DNA of 64,000 nt from Streptomyces resistomycificus (GCF_001514265.1 NZ_KQ948988.1:1123395-1187394), one strand, 5' to 3'. Positions 17,789 to 26,732 are shown, counted from the first letter of the stretch. Numbers and translations: made by a program. Notes: a model not told the origin generated them from the sequence alone.

Positions 17789-18763
17789 ATGCGTGTCGTA
17801 GTGGCCGGCGGAAGCGGCTTTCTCGGCTCACACCTGTGCGAGGCCCTGCTGGAGCGGGGTGACAGCGTCTGCTGCCTGGACAACTTCTCCTCGGGCCGCG
17901 CCGCCAACATCGCACACCTGCTGTCCACACCCGGCTTCCAGTGCACCACCTGCGACGTCACCGGGCGTTTCCGGGTCTCCGGCCGGGTCGACGCCGTCGT
18001 CCACCTCGCGAGCCCCGCCTCGCCGTACGACTACCACAACCATCCCCTGGAGACGCTGGCCGCCGGCAGCCGGGGCACGGAGAACCTGCTGAACCTGGCC
18101 GTGCGCCACCAGGCCCGGTTCGTCCTCGCGTCCACCAGCGAGGTCTACGGCGACCCCCAGGTGCACCCGCAGGACGAGGACTACTGGGGACACGTCAACC
18201 CCATCGGACCGCGCAGCGTCTACGACGAGGCCAAGCGCTTCGCCGAAGCCCTCACCATGGCCCACCGCCGCTCCCGGGGCGCCGACACCGGCATCGTGCG
18301 GATCTTCAACACCTACGGTCCCCGCATGCGGGCGCACGACGGCCGGGTGGTCTCCACCTTCGTCAGGCAGGCCCTCCGCGGCAGGCCCCTGACCGTGTAC
18401 GGCGACGGCGGCCAGACCCGCAGCTTCTGCTACGTCGACGACCTGGTCCGCGGCCTGACCGCCATGATCGACTCGTCGCACCCGGGCCCCTTCAACCTCG
18501 GAAACCCCGGTGAACGGACCGTGCGGGAACTCGCCGAGCTCATCCTGCTGCTCACCGGATCCCGTGCCGGCCTGCGCTTCCTGCCCCTGCCCGTGGACGA
18601 CCCGGTCCGCCGGCGGCCGGTCGTCGACCGGGCCCGCGAACACCTCGGCTGGCAACCGCGAGTGCCGCTGGACGAAGGGCTGCGCCGCACCCTCGCCTGG
18701 TCCGCGGCACCGACCGAGACCCTCACACCACCGGACCGATCCACCGTGGGGCGGCCGTCATGA
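17789..18763 (+). CDS. UDP-glucuronate decarboxylase (UDP-xylose synthase)
   Basis: 324 aa extended SDR. Cofactor motif is AGGSGFLGSHLCE. The UXS-specific features are HLASPASPYDY, TSEVYGDPQVHPQ, GPRSVYDEAKRFAEAL (catalytic YxxxK) and NTYGPRMRAHDGRVVSTFV. It converts UDP-glucuronate to UDP-xylose, implying a pentose-containing polymer. It lies 26 nt after the dehydrogenase that makes its substrate. Its stop overlaps the start of the following rmlA remnant (ATGA). Confidence 0.9.
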   Translation: MRVVVAGGSGFLGSHLCEALLERGDSVCCLDNFSSGRAANIAHLLSTPGFQCTTCDVTGRFRVSGRVDAVVHLASPASPYDYHNHPLETLAAGSRGTENLLNLAVRHQARFVLASTSEVYGDPQVHPQDEDYWGHVNPIGPRSVYDEAKRFAEALTMAHRRSRGADTGIVRIFNTYGPRMRAHDGRVVSTFVRQALRGRPLTVYGDGGQTRSFCYVDDLVRGLTAMIDSSHPGPFNLGNPGERTVRELAELILLLTGSRAGLRFLPLPVDDPVRRRPVVDRAREHLGWQPRVPLDEGLRRTLAWSAAPTETLTPPDRSTVGRPS

Positions 18764-18891
18764 GAGCTCTCGTCCTGTGCGGTGCGGCGGGCACCCGGCT
18801 TCGCCCCGTCACCCACACCCCGGCGCCGCGCACCCGAGCGGTGTACCGGCCGGTGCCCGGCGACCACAGCACAGTGCGGCTCTTGTCGTGA
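18760..18891 (+). pseudogene. truncated glucose-1-phosphate thymidylyltransferase (rmlA/strD) remnant
   Basis: A 43-residue frame, MRALVLCGAAGTRLRPVT and on, matches the first ~30 residues of RmlA/StrD enzymes (MKALVLAGGxGTRLRPxT). After that it diverges and stops at TGA 18889-18891. Two glycines of the nucleotide-binding loop are changed (AGG to CGA), and the sugar-binding and catalytic parts (~240-310 residues) are missing. It keeps ATGA coupling to the gene before and a GTGA overlap with the gene after. It may therefore persist as a coupling leader, although no enzyme can be made. Confidence 0.78.
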
Positions 18892-19901
18892 GCGCCACCC
18901 GCATCCTGGTGACCGGCGGGGCGGGGTTCGTCGGCTCGCACCACGTCCGCATGCTGCTCGGCCCGAGCGGCCCGCCGGACGTCGCGGTGACGGTCCTCGA
19001 CAACCTCACCCACTGCGGCGGCACCACCAACCTGGACGACGTGCGGGGCGAGGAGCGCTTCACCTTCGTGCACGGCGACATCCGCGACGCGGACCTCGTC
19101 GACGGACTGCTCGCCGAGCACGACCAGGTCGTGCACTTCGCCGCCGAGTCCCCGGCCGGCCGGCCCCCGGCGGGCGCCGCCGCCTGCGTACAGACGAACG
19201 TACTGGGCACCCAGACCCTGCTGGACGCCGCCCTGCGGCATCGGGCCCGGCGGTTCGTGCACATCTCCTCCGACGAGGTCTACGGCTCGATCCGGCACGG
19301 CTCCTGGCCGGAGACCGACCCGCTGCGGCCCAACTCGCCCCGCGCCGCCTCCAAGGCCGCCGCGGACCTGATCGCACTGGCCTACCACCGCGCCCACGGC
19401 CTGGACGTCCGCGTCACCCGGTGCGCGAACACCTACGGACCCCACCAGCACCCCGCCAAGGTCGTCCCGTTGTTCATCACCCGGCTGTCGGAGGGCAGAC
19501 CGGTGTCACTGCACGGCGACGGGCACCACGTCCGCGACTGGATCCACGTCGACGACCATGTGCGGGGTGTCGAACTCGTCCGCGCCCTCGGCCGCCCCGG
19601 CGAGGTCTACAACATCGGCGCCGGCAACGAACTGTCGGACCGGGAACTGACCGCCCTGCTGCTCGCTGCCTGCGGCGGCGACTGGGCCTTGGTGCGGTTC
19701 GTCAAGGACCGCACGGGCCACGACGGGCGCTGTTCCGTCGACTTCACGAAGATCCGTACCGAGCTCGGCTTCACACCGTCCAAGGGCATGTCCCCGGGAC
19801 TGGCCGAGACCGTCGACTGGTACCGCACACACCGCTCCTGGTGGGAGCCGCTGCTCCGCCGGGCCGCACAGGAAGAGGGGAGGAAGAGGGTCCCCCTCTG
19901 A
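18888..19901 (+). CDS. dTDP-glucose 4,6-dehydratase homologue with catalytic Tyr lost
   Basis: 337 aa from a GTG that overlaps the stop of the rmlA remnant. Overall it is RmlB/StrE-like: TGGAGFVGSHHVRMLLGPSG, TNVLGTQTLLDAA, SSDEVYGSIRHGSW, DWIHVDDHVRG, and a HRSWWEPLL end. However the YxxxK motif reads PRAASKA, so the catalytic Tyr is Arg. The usual AAESHVDRS reads AAESPAGRP, and the active-site Thr is Ser. Dehydratase activity is unlikely. It could be a decaying paralogue after loss of its rmlA partner, or a recruited binding protein. The ORF is intact. Confidence 0.8.
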   Translation: MSATRILVTGGAGFVGSHHVRMLLGPSGPPDVAVTVLDNLTHCGGTTNLDDVRGEERFTFVHGDIRDADLVDGLLAEHDQVVHFAAESPAGRPPAGAAACVQTNVLGTQTLLDAALRHRARRFVHISSDEVYGSIRHGSWPETDPLRPNSPRAASKAAADLIALAYHRAHGLDVRVTRCANTYGPHQHPAKVVPLFITRLSEGRPVSLHGDGHHVRDWIHVDDHVRGVELVRALGRPGEVYNIGAGNELSDRELTALLLAACGGDWALVRFVKDRTGHDGRCSVDFTKIRTELGFTPSKGMSPGLAETVDWYRTHRSWWEPLLRRAAQEEGRKRVPL

Positions 19902-19917
19902 GGGGTCCTCTCCGGTC

Positions 19918-21723
19918 ATGAGCGCGCCCATCGAGGACTACGCCCTCCTCAGCGACCTGGAGACCGCCGCCATGGTCGGCCGGGACGGCTCGGTCGACTG
20001 GCTGTGCCTGCCCCGCTTCGACTCCCCGGCGTGCCTCGCCGCCCTGCTGGGCACCGAGGACCACGGGTTCTGGCAGGTCGCCCCCGTCACCGGCGGCCCC
20101 TGCACCCGGCGCGCCTACCGGGCCGACACACTGGTCCTGGACTCGGTGTGGGAGACCCCGGCCGGGGCGGTGCGGGTCACGGACTTCATGCCGCCCAGGG
20201 CCGAACTGCCGTGCCTCGTGCGGGTGGTGGAGGGCATCTCGGGTGCCGTGACCGTGCGCAGCGAGCTGCGGCTGCGGTTCCACCAGGGCCGCGTGGTGCC
20301 CTGGCTGCGTGACGCCGGCCGTCGAACCGTCGCGGTCGCCGGACCGGACGCCGTGTGGCTCGGCGCCGACGGCCCGGTCCGGGCCGTGGCCGACCGCGCG
20401 GACGCCACCGCCTGGGAGGTCACCGTCCAGGCCGGACGCCGGGTGGCCCTCACCCTGGCATGGGCGCCGTCGCACCGGGCCGAAGCGCCCGCCCCGCTGG
20501 CCCTCCCGGCCGAGACGGTCCTGAAGGAGACCGCGGACTTCTGGCACCACTGGAGCGCCCAGTGCCGCTACCAGGGCCCGTGGCGGGAGGCCGTGGTGCG
20601 TTCCCTGATCACCCTCAAGGCACTCACCTACGCCCCCACCGGCGGCATGGTCGCCGCCCCGACCACCTCCCTGCCCGGCTGCGTCGGCGGCGAACGCAAC
20701 TGGGACCACCGCTACTGCTGGCTGCGCGACTCCACGGCCACGCTGTCCTGTCTGCTGCGCAGCGGATACCGGGCGGAGGCCACGGCATGGCTGGACTGGC
20801 TCGTCCGTGCCATCGCCGGCGACCCCGCCGACCTGCAGACCGTGTACGGCGTCAAGGGGCAGCGGCTGCTGCCGGAGACCGAGGCGCCCTGGCTGCCCGG
20901 CTACGCGGAATCGCGGCCGGTGCGGTTCGGCAATTCGGCGATGAGCCACTTCCAGCTCGACGTGTACGGCGAGGTCCTGGACACGCTGTGGCTGTCGTTG
21001 CGGGCCGGCATCCCCATGCCCGCCCACGTGTGGGACCTGGTCCAGGAGCTGATGGGCTTCCTGTACCGGCACTGGCGCGAACCCGACCAGGGACTGTGGC
21101 AGGTGCGCGGCCCGCGGCGGCAGTTCGTGCACTCCAAGGTGATGGCCTGGGTGGCCGCCGACCGCGCGCTGCGCATGGGCGAACTGCTCGGCCGCAACGG
21201 CTCCTCGGGCGAGTGGCGGGCCATGCGTCAGGAGGTGCACCGCGAGGTCTGCCGGGAGGGCTGGGACCCGGACCGGCAGTCCTTCGTGCAGTCCTACGGC
21301 TCCGGCGCGCTGGACGCCTCGGCACTGCTGATGCCCCGGCTAGGGTTCCTGCCCGCCCGGGACGAGCGGGTGCGCGCCACCGTCCGCGCCGTGCGCGGGC
21401 TCGGCCACGGCGGATTCGTACGGCGGTACGCGCAGGGCGGCGCCGGGCCGCACGCGGTGGACGGAATGCCGGGCGGCGAGGGCGCGTTCGTCGCCTGCTC
21501 GCTCTGGTACGCCGACGCTCTCGCCCGCACCGGCCGGCCGCGGCAGGCCCGTGAGGCCTTCGAGCGCGTCCTCGCCGTACGGAACGACGTCGGGCTGCTG
21601 TCCGAGCAGTGGGACCCGGACGCCGAACGCCAACTGGGCAACGCCCCGCAGGCGTTCAGTCACATCGCGCTGGTCGAGACGGCCTTCGCGCTCTCCATGC
21701 CCCGTCCCCCGAACCGCCGTTGA
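19918..21723 (+). CDS. glycoside hydrolase family 15 protein (glucoamylase/trehalase-like)
   Basis: 601 aa with no signal peptide. The N-terminal beta domain starts IEDYALLSDLETAAMVGRDGSVDWLCLPRFDS. The (alpha/alpha)6 catalytic domain has ERNWDHRYCWLRDS, LDVYGEVLDTLW and a late GEGAFVACSLWYADAL, the second catalytic acid region. Actinobacterial members of this subgroup often hydrolyse trehalose or act on maltooligosaccharides. Its position behind the sugar nucleotide genes may mean glycan trimming or precursor supply; the substrate is not determined. It lies 16 nt after the RmlB homologue. Confidence 0.84.
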   Translation: MSAPIEDYALLSDLETAAMVGRDGSVDWLCLPRFDSPACLAALLGTEDHGFWQVAPVTGGPCTRRAYRADTLVLDSVWETPAGAVRVTDFMPPRAELPCLVRVVEGISGAVTVRSELRLRFHQGRVVPWLRDAGRRTVAVAGPDAVWLGADGPVRAVADRADATAWEVTVQAGRRVALTLAWAPSHRAEAPAPLALPAETVLKETADFWHHWSAQCRYQGPWREAVVRSLITLKALTYAPTGGMVAAPTTSLPGCVGGERNWDHRYCWLRDSTATLSCLLRSGYRAEATAWLDWLVRAIAGDPADLQTVYGVKGQRLLPETEAPWLPGYAESRPVRFGNSAMSHFQLDVYGEVLDTLWLSLRAGIPMPAHVWDLVQELMGFLYRHWREPDQGLWQVRGPRRQFVHSKVMAWVAADRALRMGELLGRNGSSGEWRAMRQEVHREVCREGWDPDRQSFVQSYGSGALDASALLMPRLGFLPARDERVRATVRAVRGLGHGGFVRRYAQGGAGPHAVDGMPGGEGAFVACSLWYADALARTGRPRQAREAFERVLAVRNDVGLLSEQWDPDAERQLGNAPQAFSHIALVETAFALSMPRPPNRR

Positions 21724-21738
21724 CCGGTGCCGCCGCAG

Positions 21739-22776
21739 CTACGCGTAGCCGTGCGGGTTGAGCCGCTGGAAGCGCCACGCGTCCCGGCACATGTCGGCGA
21801 GGTTCTGGGTGGGGCGCCAGCCCCAGGCGCGCTCCACGGCCGAGACGTCCGCGACGAGTTCGGCGACGTCGCCCGGGCGCCGGGGCGCGACCACGTACGG
21901 CACCGGCCTCCCGCACGCCTCGGAGAACGCGGCGACCACCTCGAGGACCGAACGGCCCCTGCCGAGGCCGAGGTTGTACACGTGCATGCCGGGTCCGTCG
22001 ACGAGGTGGTCGAGCGCTACGCGGTGCGCGTGGACGGTGTCCATGACGTGGACGTAGTCGCGGACCGCGGTCCCGTCGGCGGTGGGGTAGTCGTCGCCGA
22101 AGACCCGCAGCCGCTCCCGCCGGCCGACGGCGACCTGGGCCACGTACGGCATGAGGTTGTCGGGCTCGCCGAGCGGGTCCTCGCCGAGCAGCCCGCTGGG
22201 GTGGGCGCCGGCCGGGTTGAAGTACCGCAGACACATCACCGTGTACTCGGGCAGCCGCCGGCAGACGTCGGCGAGGATCTGCTCGCAGAGCCACTTGGAG
22301 GCCGCGTAGGGGTTGGTGGGGCGGGGCGGGGTGGCCTCGTCCAGCCGGCCGTCGTCCGCGTCGCCGTAGACCGAGCAGGTGGAGGAGAACACCAGCCGGG
22401 ACACCCCGTGTTCGTGCATGGTGTGCAGGAGGGCCGTGGTGCCGCCGACGTTGGTGTCGTAGTACTCGGCGGGCGTCCGGGTCGAGCGGCTGACCGACTT
22501 GTGCGCGGCGAAGTGCACGACGGCGTCGACGCTGTGGCGATGGAAGACGGCCGACAGGGCACGGCGGTCACGGATGTCCAGTTCGTAGACGGCGCCGACG
22601 AAACGCCCGGCGATCCGTTCCACCCGGGCCAGGACCTGGGGGGTGCTGTTGGAGTAGTCGTCGACCACGATCACCTCGTAGCCGTGGTCGAGGAGTTCCA
22701 CGCAGGCGTGACTGCCGATGAAACCCGCCCCGCCGGTGACGAGGACGGTCGACGGTACCGGCTCGCTGCGTGCCAT
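21739..22776 (-). CDS. galE: UDP-glucose 4-epimerase
   Basis: 345 aa. Classic GalE features are VTGGAGFIGSHACVELL, FAAHKSVSRSTRTPAEYYDTN, FSSTCSVYGD, PYAASKWLCEQ (YxxxK), RYFNPAGAHPSG.LGEDP and DGTAVRDYVHVMD. It interconverts UDP-glucose and UDP-galactose. It converges on the GH15 gene with a 15-bp gap and is preceded on its own strand by shared motif D, which ties it to the polysaccharide regulon. Confidence 0.93.
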   Translation of the reverse strand: MARSEPVPSTVLVTGGAGFIGSHACVELLDHGYEVIVVDDYSNSTPQVLARVERIAGRFVGAVYELDIRDRRALSAVFHRHSVDAVVHFAAHKSVSRSTRTPAEYYDTNVGGTTALLHTMHEHGVSRLVFSSTCSVYGDADDGRLDEATPPRPTNPYAASKWLCEQILADVCRRLPEYTVMCLRYFNPAGAHPSGLLGEDPLGEPDNLMPYVAQVAVGRRERLRVFGDDYPTADGTAVRDYVHVMDTVHAHRVALDHLVDGPGMHVYNLGLGRGRSVLEVVAAFSEACGRPVPYVVAPRRPGDVAELVADVSAVERAWGWRPTQNLADMCRDAWRFQRLNPHGYA

Positions 22777-22805
22777 GCCCGGACGCTCCCGCCCGTGAAA
22801 AACGT

Positions 22806-22824
22806 CGTACGCTTACGACGTATA
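22806..22824 (-). promoter_or_regulatory. EPS-locus shared motif, copy D
   Basis: Read on the minus strand it is TATACGTCGTAAGCGTACG, 29 nt before the galE start. It matches copy A at 16 of 19 positions. This copy serves only galE, because the gene on its other side is a convergent-facing 3' end. Confidence 0.7.
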
Positions 22825-22899
22825 TGTACGATTTTCCCCCGCGTTGTACGCGAGAGTCAAGACGGACCGGTGGCAGGCCTGTGGACGAAAGCCCTCGGC

Positions 22900-23685
22900 T
22901 CAGGGTCTGACCAGCAGCTGGAAGTCGAACGCGTACCGGGAGGCGCGGTAGATGTGCGTGCCGTACTCGACCGGCCGGCCCGTGTCGTCGTAGGCCGTGC
23001 GCTGCATGGTCAGCAGCGCGGCGCCCTCCTGCTCGTCGAGGAGGGCGGCCTCGTCGGCGGTCGCGCAGCGGGCGCCGACGGTCTGGCGGGCGCTGTGCAG
23101 GGTGATGCCGGCGGTGCGCATCATCCGGTACAGGCCGGTCGCCTCCAGCCTCGGGGTGTCGAGGTCGAGCAGACCGGCGGGCAGGTAGTTGCACAGGAAG
23201 GCCACGGGCTGGCCGTGCGTGGAGCGCAGCCGCTCCAGGATCGTCACCTGGCTGCCCTCCGCGACGCCGAGGGCGGCGGCGACGTCGGCGGACGCCTGGA
23301 CGCCCTCGTTGCGCACCACCCGGGTGGCCGGCCCCTGCCCGGCCGCCTCCAGGTCGTCGTAGAGACTGCTCAGTTCGAGGGGGCGCTTGACCTGGCTGTG
23401 GACCACCTGGGTGCCGACCCCCCGCCGCCGCACCAGGAGGCCCTTGTCGACCAGGGACTGGATGGCCTGGCGGACCGTGGGCCGGGACAGGCCGAGGCGT
23501 ACGGACAGGTCGATCTCGTTGCCGAGCAGATTGCCCGGGGCCAGCACGCCGTGCTCGATGGCCGCCTCCAGCTGCTGGGCGAGCTGGTAGTACAGCGGCA
23601 CCGGGCTGCCCCGGTCCAGGGCGAAGTCCAGGGAGCCGAGCGCGGGGGCGGTCGCGGCACGTGAGTAGCCGCCGGTCTTCGCCAT
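22900..23685 (-). CDS. GntR family regulator with UTRA domain (candidate inositol regulator)
   Basis: 261 aa from the ATG at 23685, which has GGAGGT in front. The N-terminal winged helix is PVPLYYQLAQQLEAAIEHG and LSRPTVRQAIQSLVDKGLL, then RRRGVGTQVV. A C-terminal UTRA effector domain follows (TILERLRSTHGQPVAFLCNY, MQRTAYDDTGRPVEYGTHIY). It lies 32 nt after iolD in the same direction, so it is probably in the iolC-iolD transcript and senses a cyclitol or sugar-phosphate intermediate. Its likely site is the GGTTTGTACTKACA element at 26682 and 37959. Confidence 0.85.
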   Translation of the reverse strand: MAKTGGYSRAATAPALGSLDFALDRGSPVPLYYQLAQQLEAAIEHGVLAPGNLLGNEIDLSVRLGLSRPTVRQAIQSLVDKGLLVRRRGVGTQVVHSQVKRPLELSSLYDDLEAAGQGPATRVVRNEGVQASADVAAALGVAEGSQVTILERLRSTHGQPVAFLCNYLPAGLLDLDTPRLEATGLYRMMRTAGITLHSARQTVGARCATADEAALLDEQEGAALLTMQRTAYDDTGRPVEYGTHIYRASRYAFDFQLLVRP

Positions 23686-23717
23686 GGAGGTACCTCCCTC
23701 GGGGGTCGGGAGCGGGG

Positions 23718-25595
23718 TCAGAGGTGGTGGCGGCGGGCGGCGACCTGACGGTCGTACTCCTCCCGCGCCCGCAGGGCCGCCTCGCGGGAGGCGACCTCGG
23801 CCACCGGCACGTCCCACCAGGCCTCGGCAGGGGGAGCGGTCGGCGTCGGGTCGGTCTCGACGTACACGCAGGTCGGCCGGTCGGAGGCGCGGGCCGTGGC
23901 CAGGGCCTCGCGCAGCTCCCGCACGGTCTTGGCGCGCAGGACGTCCATGCCGAGGCTGGCCGCGTTGGCGGCGAGGTCGACGGGGAGCGGGGCGCCGGTG
24001 AAGGTGCCGTCGACGGCCCGGAAGCGGTAGGGGGTGCCGAAGCGCTCGCCGCCGACCGCCTCGGACAGACCGCCGATGGAGGCGTAGCCGTGGTTCTGGA
24101 CCAGGACCAGGTTGACGGGCAGGCCCTCCTGCACGGCCGTGACGATCTCCGTCGGCATCATCAGGTAGGTGCCGTCGCCGACCAGCGCCCACACCGGAGT
24201 GTCCGGCGTGGCGTGCTGGACGCCGATCGCGGCGGGGATCTCGTAGCCCATGCAGGAGTAGCCGTACTCCAGGTGGTACTGGCGCCGGCCGCGGGCCCGC
24301 CACAGCTTGTGCAGGTCGCCCGGAAGCGACCCGGCCGCGTTGATCACCACGTCGTCCTCGCCCACGACCGAGTCCAGCGCGCCGAGCAGCTGCGTCTGGG
24401 TCGGCACGGCGTTCTCGTCGTCGGCGCGGTAGGCCGCCGACACGACCCGCTCCCAGCGGTCCTTGCCGGCGCGGTACTCGCTCTCGTACGCGGGGTCCAC
24501 GCGGTGGCCTTCGAGGGCCGCGGTCAGCGCCTGAAGGCCCGTCCGGGCGTCGCAGACCACCGTCCGCGCCGCCAGCTTGTGGGCGTCGAACGCGGTGATG
24601 TTGAGGTTGACGAACCGCACGTCCGGGTTCTGGAAGAGGGTGGCGGACGCGGTCGTGAAGTCGCTGTAGCGCGTGCCGACCCCGATCACCAGGTCGGCGG
24701 TGCGGGCGATGTCGTCGCAGACCGCCGTGCCGGTGTGGCCGATGCCGCCGAGGTCGGCGGGGTGGTCGTACCGCAGGGAGCCCTTGCCGGCCTGTGTGGA
24801 GGCGACCGGGATGCCGGTGGCCTCCGCCAGCGCCCTGAGTGCCTCCTCGGCCTCACTGTGGTGCACTCCGCCGCCCGCGATCACCAAGGGGCGGGAGGCG
24901 GCCCTGACGGCGCGCACGGCCTCGGCCAGCTCGACCGGGTCGGGCGCGGGACGCCGTACGTGCCACACGCGCTCGGTGAGGAACTCGGCCGGCCAGTCGT
25001 ACGCCTCCGCCTGGACGTCCTGCGGCAGGGCGAGGGTGACCGCGCCGGTCTCGGCGGGGTCGGACAGCACCCTCATCGCCTGGAGGGCCGAGGGGATCAG
25101 GGCCTCGGGGCGGGTGACACGGTCGAAGTACCTCGACACCGGGCGCAGGGTGTCGTTGACGGAGACGTCGGCCTCGGTGGGGTGCTCCAGCTGCTGGAGC
25201 AGCGGGTCGGCGGAGCGGGTGGCGAAGTAGTCGCCGGGCAGCAGCAGGACCGGCAGCCGGTTGATCGTGGCGAGGGCCGCGCCGGTGACGAGGTTGGTGG
25301 CGCCCGGGCCGATGGACGTGGTGACCGCCTGCGCGGACAGCCGGTCCAGCTGGCGGGCGTGGCCGACGGCCGCGTGCACCATGGCCTGCTCGTTGCGGCC
25401 CTGGTGGAAGGGCATGGCGTCCTCGCCCGCCTCCACCAGCGCCTGGCCGATGCCCGCCACGTTGCCGTGGCCGAAGATGCCCCAGGTTCCGGCGATCAGC
25501 CGGTGGCGTACACCGTCCCGCTCGGTGTACTGCACGGACAGGAACCGCACCAGCGCCTGGGCGACGGTCAGACGGACGCTCGTGGGGTGGCTCAT
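23718..25595 (-). CDS. iolD: 3D-(3,5/4)-trihydroxycyclohexane-1,2-dione hydrolase
   Basis: 625 aa, the normal length of this ThDP-dependent enzyme. The N-terminal PYR domain has TWGIFGHGNVAGIGQAL and FHQGRNEQAMVHAA (catalytic Glu), the middle domain GAGGVHHSEA-like segments, and the PP domain GYSCMGYEIPAAIGVQ with the metal motif LVGDGTYLMMPTEI...QNHGYASI. It cleaves the inositol-derived cyclic dione to 5-deoxy-glucuronate. The start has GAGGT in front. It lies 58 nt after iolC. Confidence 0.94.
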   Translation of the reverse strand: MSHPTSVRLTVAQALVRFLSVQYTERDGVRHRLIAGTWGIFGHGNVAGIGQALVEAGEDAMPFHQGRNEQAMVHAAVGHARQLDRLSAQAVTTSIGPGATNLVTGAALATINRLPVLLLPGDYFATRSADPLLQQLEHPTEADVSVNDTLRPVSRYFDRVTRPEALIPSALQAMRVLSDPAETGAVTLALPQDVQAEAYDWPAEFLTERVWHVRRPAPDPVELAEAVRAVRAASRPLVIAGGGVHHSEAEEALRALAEATGIPVASTQAGKGSLRYDHPADLGGIGHTGTAVCDDIARTADLVIGVGTRYSDFTTASATLFQNPDVRFVNLNITAFDAHKLAARTVVCDARTGLQALTAALEGHRVDPAYESEYRAGKDRWERVVSAAYRADDENAVPTQTQLLGALDSVVGEDDVVINAAGSLPGDLHKLWRARGRRQYHLEYGYSCMGYEIPAAIGVQHATPDTPVWALVGDGTYLMMPTEIVTAVQEGLPVNLVLVQNHGYASIGGLSEAVGGERFGTPYRFRAVDGTFTGAPLPVDLAANAASLGMDVLRAKTVRELREALATARASDRPTCVYVETDPTPTAPPAEAWWDVPVAEVASREAALRAREEYDRQVAARRHHL

Positions 25596-25653
25596 CGGGG
25601 ACCTCGCTGGGAAAGGGCGGTGGGGGACAGGGGAGTGCGGGAGGCGACCGGCT

Positions 25654-26592
25654 TCAGGGCAGGCTTCGTTCCGGGGCCGGTGCCTTACCGTCGCCCGCCA
25701 GGAGGCCCTCCACCTCGGCCCCGGTCGGCATCGCGGAGGAACAGGCGGGACGGGAGGCCACGAGGGCCCCGGCGGCGTTCGCGTACCGCAGGACGGGCTC
25801 CAGCTCCCAGCCCAGGAGCAACCCGTGGCACAGCGCGCCGCCGAACGCGTCGCCGGTGCCGAGGCCGTTGACCACGCGGACCGGGATGGGCGGGACCTCG
25901 GCCGCCGTGCCGTCGCGGTGCACGGCGAGCACGCCCTTCGGGCCCAGTTTCACCACGGCCAGCTCCACACCCGCCGCGAGCAACGCCTCCGCGCACGCCC
26001 GGGGGTCGCGCACTCCCGTGGCGATCTCGCACTCGTCGAGGTTGCCGACGGCGACGGTCGCGTGCCGGAGGGCCTCGGCGTAGTAGGGGCGGGCCTCGTC
26101 CGGGTGCCCGGAGGTCGTGCTGTGCCAGAGCGCGGGCCGCCAGTCGAGGTCGAAGACCGTCGTGCTCGTCCTGCCGCGTGCCTTGAGGGCGGCGAGCGTC
26201 GCCGACCGGCTCGGTTCCCCGCTGAGCGCCGTGCCGGTGATCCAGAAGATCCGGGCCGCGCGGATGGCGAAGTAGTCCAACTCGTCGGTGTGGGCGGACG
26301 GATCGGGGGCGCCGGACAGGCCGTCGGCCGAGGTCACCCAGCGGTCGTCGACCCCGAACTCCCGCAGCTGGCGGTGGAGATAGACTCCGAACGGATCGGC
26401 GCCGGTGCGGGTGATCACGGCGCTGGCATGCCCCAGCCGGGCCGTCGCGATCGCCACGTTCGCGGCCGAACCACCGAGAAAGTTCCCGAAGGTCTCCACA
26501 CGACCTTCGGGCATACCGGACTGGTTGGGGTGGAGATCCACTCCGATTCGGCCCATAGTGATCAGGTCGAAGAAAGTGGCTGATCCGGCCAT
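25654..26592 (-). CDS. iolC: 5-dehydro-2-deoxygluconokinase, shortened form
   Basis: 312 aa PfkB kinase. It opens FDLITMGRIGVDLHPNQSG with GNFLGGSAANVAIATARLG, the IolC substrate-binding region, and ends with the PfkB catalytic block VNGLGTGDAFGGALCHG (Asp base). It phosphorylates 2-deoxy-5-keto-gluconate. Between LSG and APDPSAHTDELDYFAI it appears to miss about 20-25 residues that most IolC proteins carry (a TPVTFCEIFPPD-type lid segment, from memory). The deletion is in frame. GAGGAGG precedes the ATG. Confidence 0.88.
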   Translation of the reverse strand: MAGSATFFDLITMGRIGVDLHPNQSGMPEGRVETFGNFLGGSAANVAIATARLGHASAVITRTGADPFGVYLHRQLREFGVDDRWVTSADGLSGAPDPSAHTDELDYFAIRAARIFWITGTALSGEPSRSATLAALKARGRTSTTVFDLDWRPALWHSTTSGHPDEARPYYAEALRHATVAVGNLDECEIATGVRDPRACAEALLAAGVELAVVKLGPKGVLAVHRDGTAAEVPPIPVRVVNGLGTGDAFGGALCHGLLLGWELEPVLRYANAAGALVASRPACSSAMPTGAEVEGLLAGDGKAPAPERSLP

Positions 26593-26650
26593 GGAAAACC
26601 TCCTCGGACTGCGCGGGGGGTGACAGGCCCCGAAGGACCTGTAGCCCTCA

Positions 26651-26695
26651 GGTGTAGGCCGGGAAGGCCAACGCTGTCAATGGTTTGTACTTACA
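26651..26695 (-). promoter_or_regulatory. iolC promoter and operator
   Basis: On the minus strand TTGACA (26675-26680) and TACACC (26651-26656) are separated by 18 nt. Directly upstream on the plus strand is GGTTTGTACTTACA (26682-26695). This 14-mer recurs with one change as the complement of 37959-37972, so it is a candidate operator for the local GntR or LacI regulator. Confidence 0.6.
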
Positions 26696-26732
26696 TTCGG
26701 ACCTGCTTGTGAAATGATGTCTTAACAAAGTA

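Noticed and set aside
18888..19901. Functional dTDP-glucose 4,6-dehydratase (rmlB)
   Set aside because: The catalytic Tyr is Arg and other active-site blocks are altered, so only homology is claimed.
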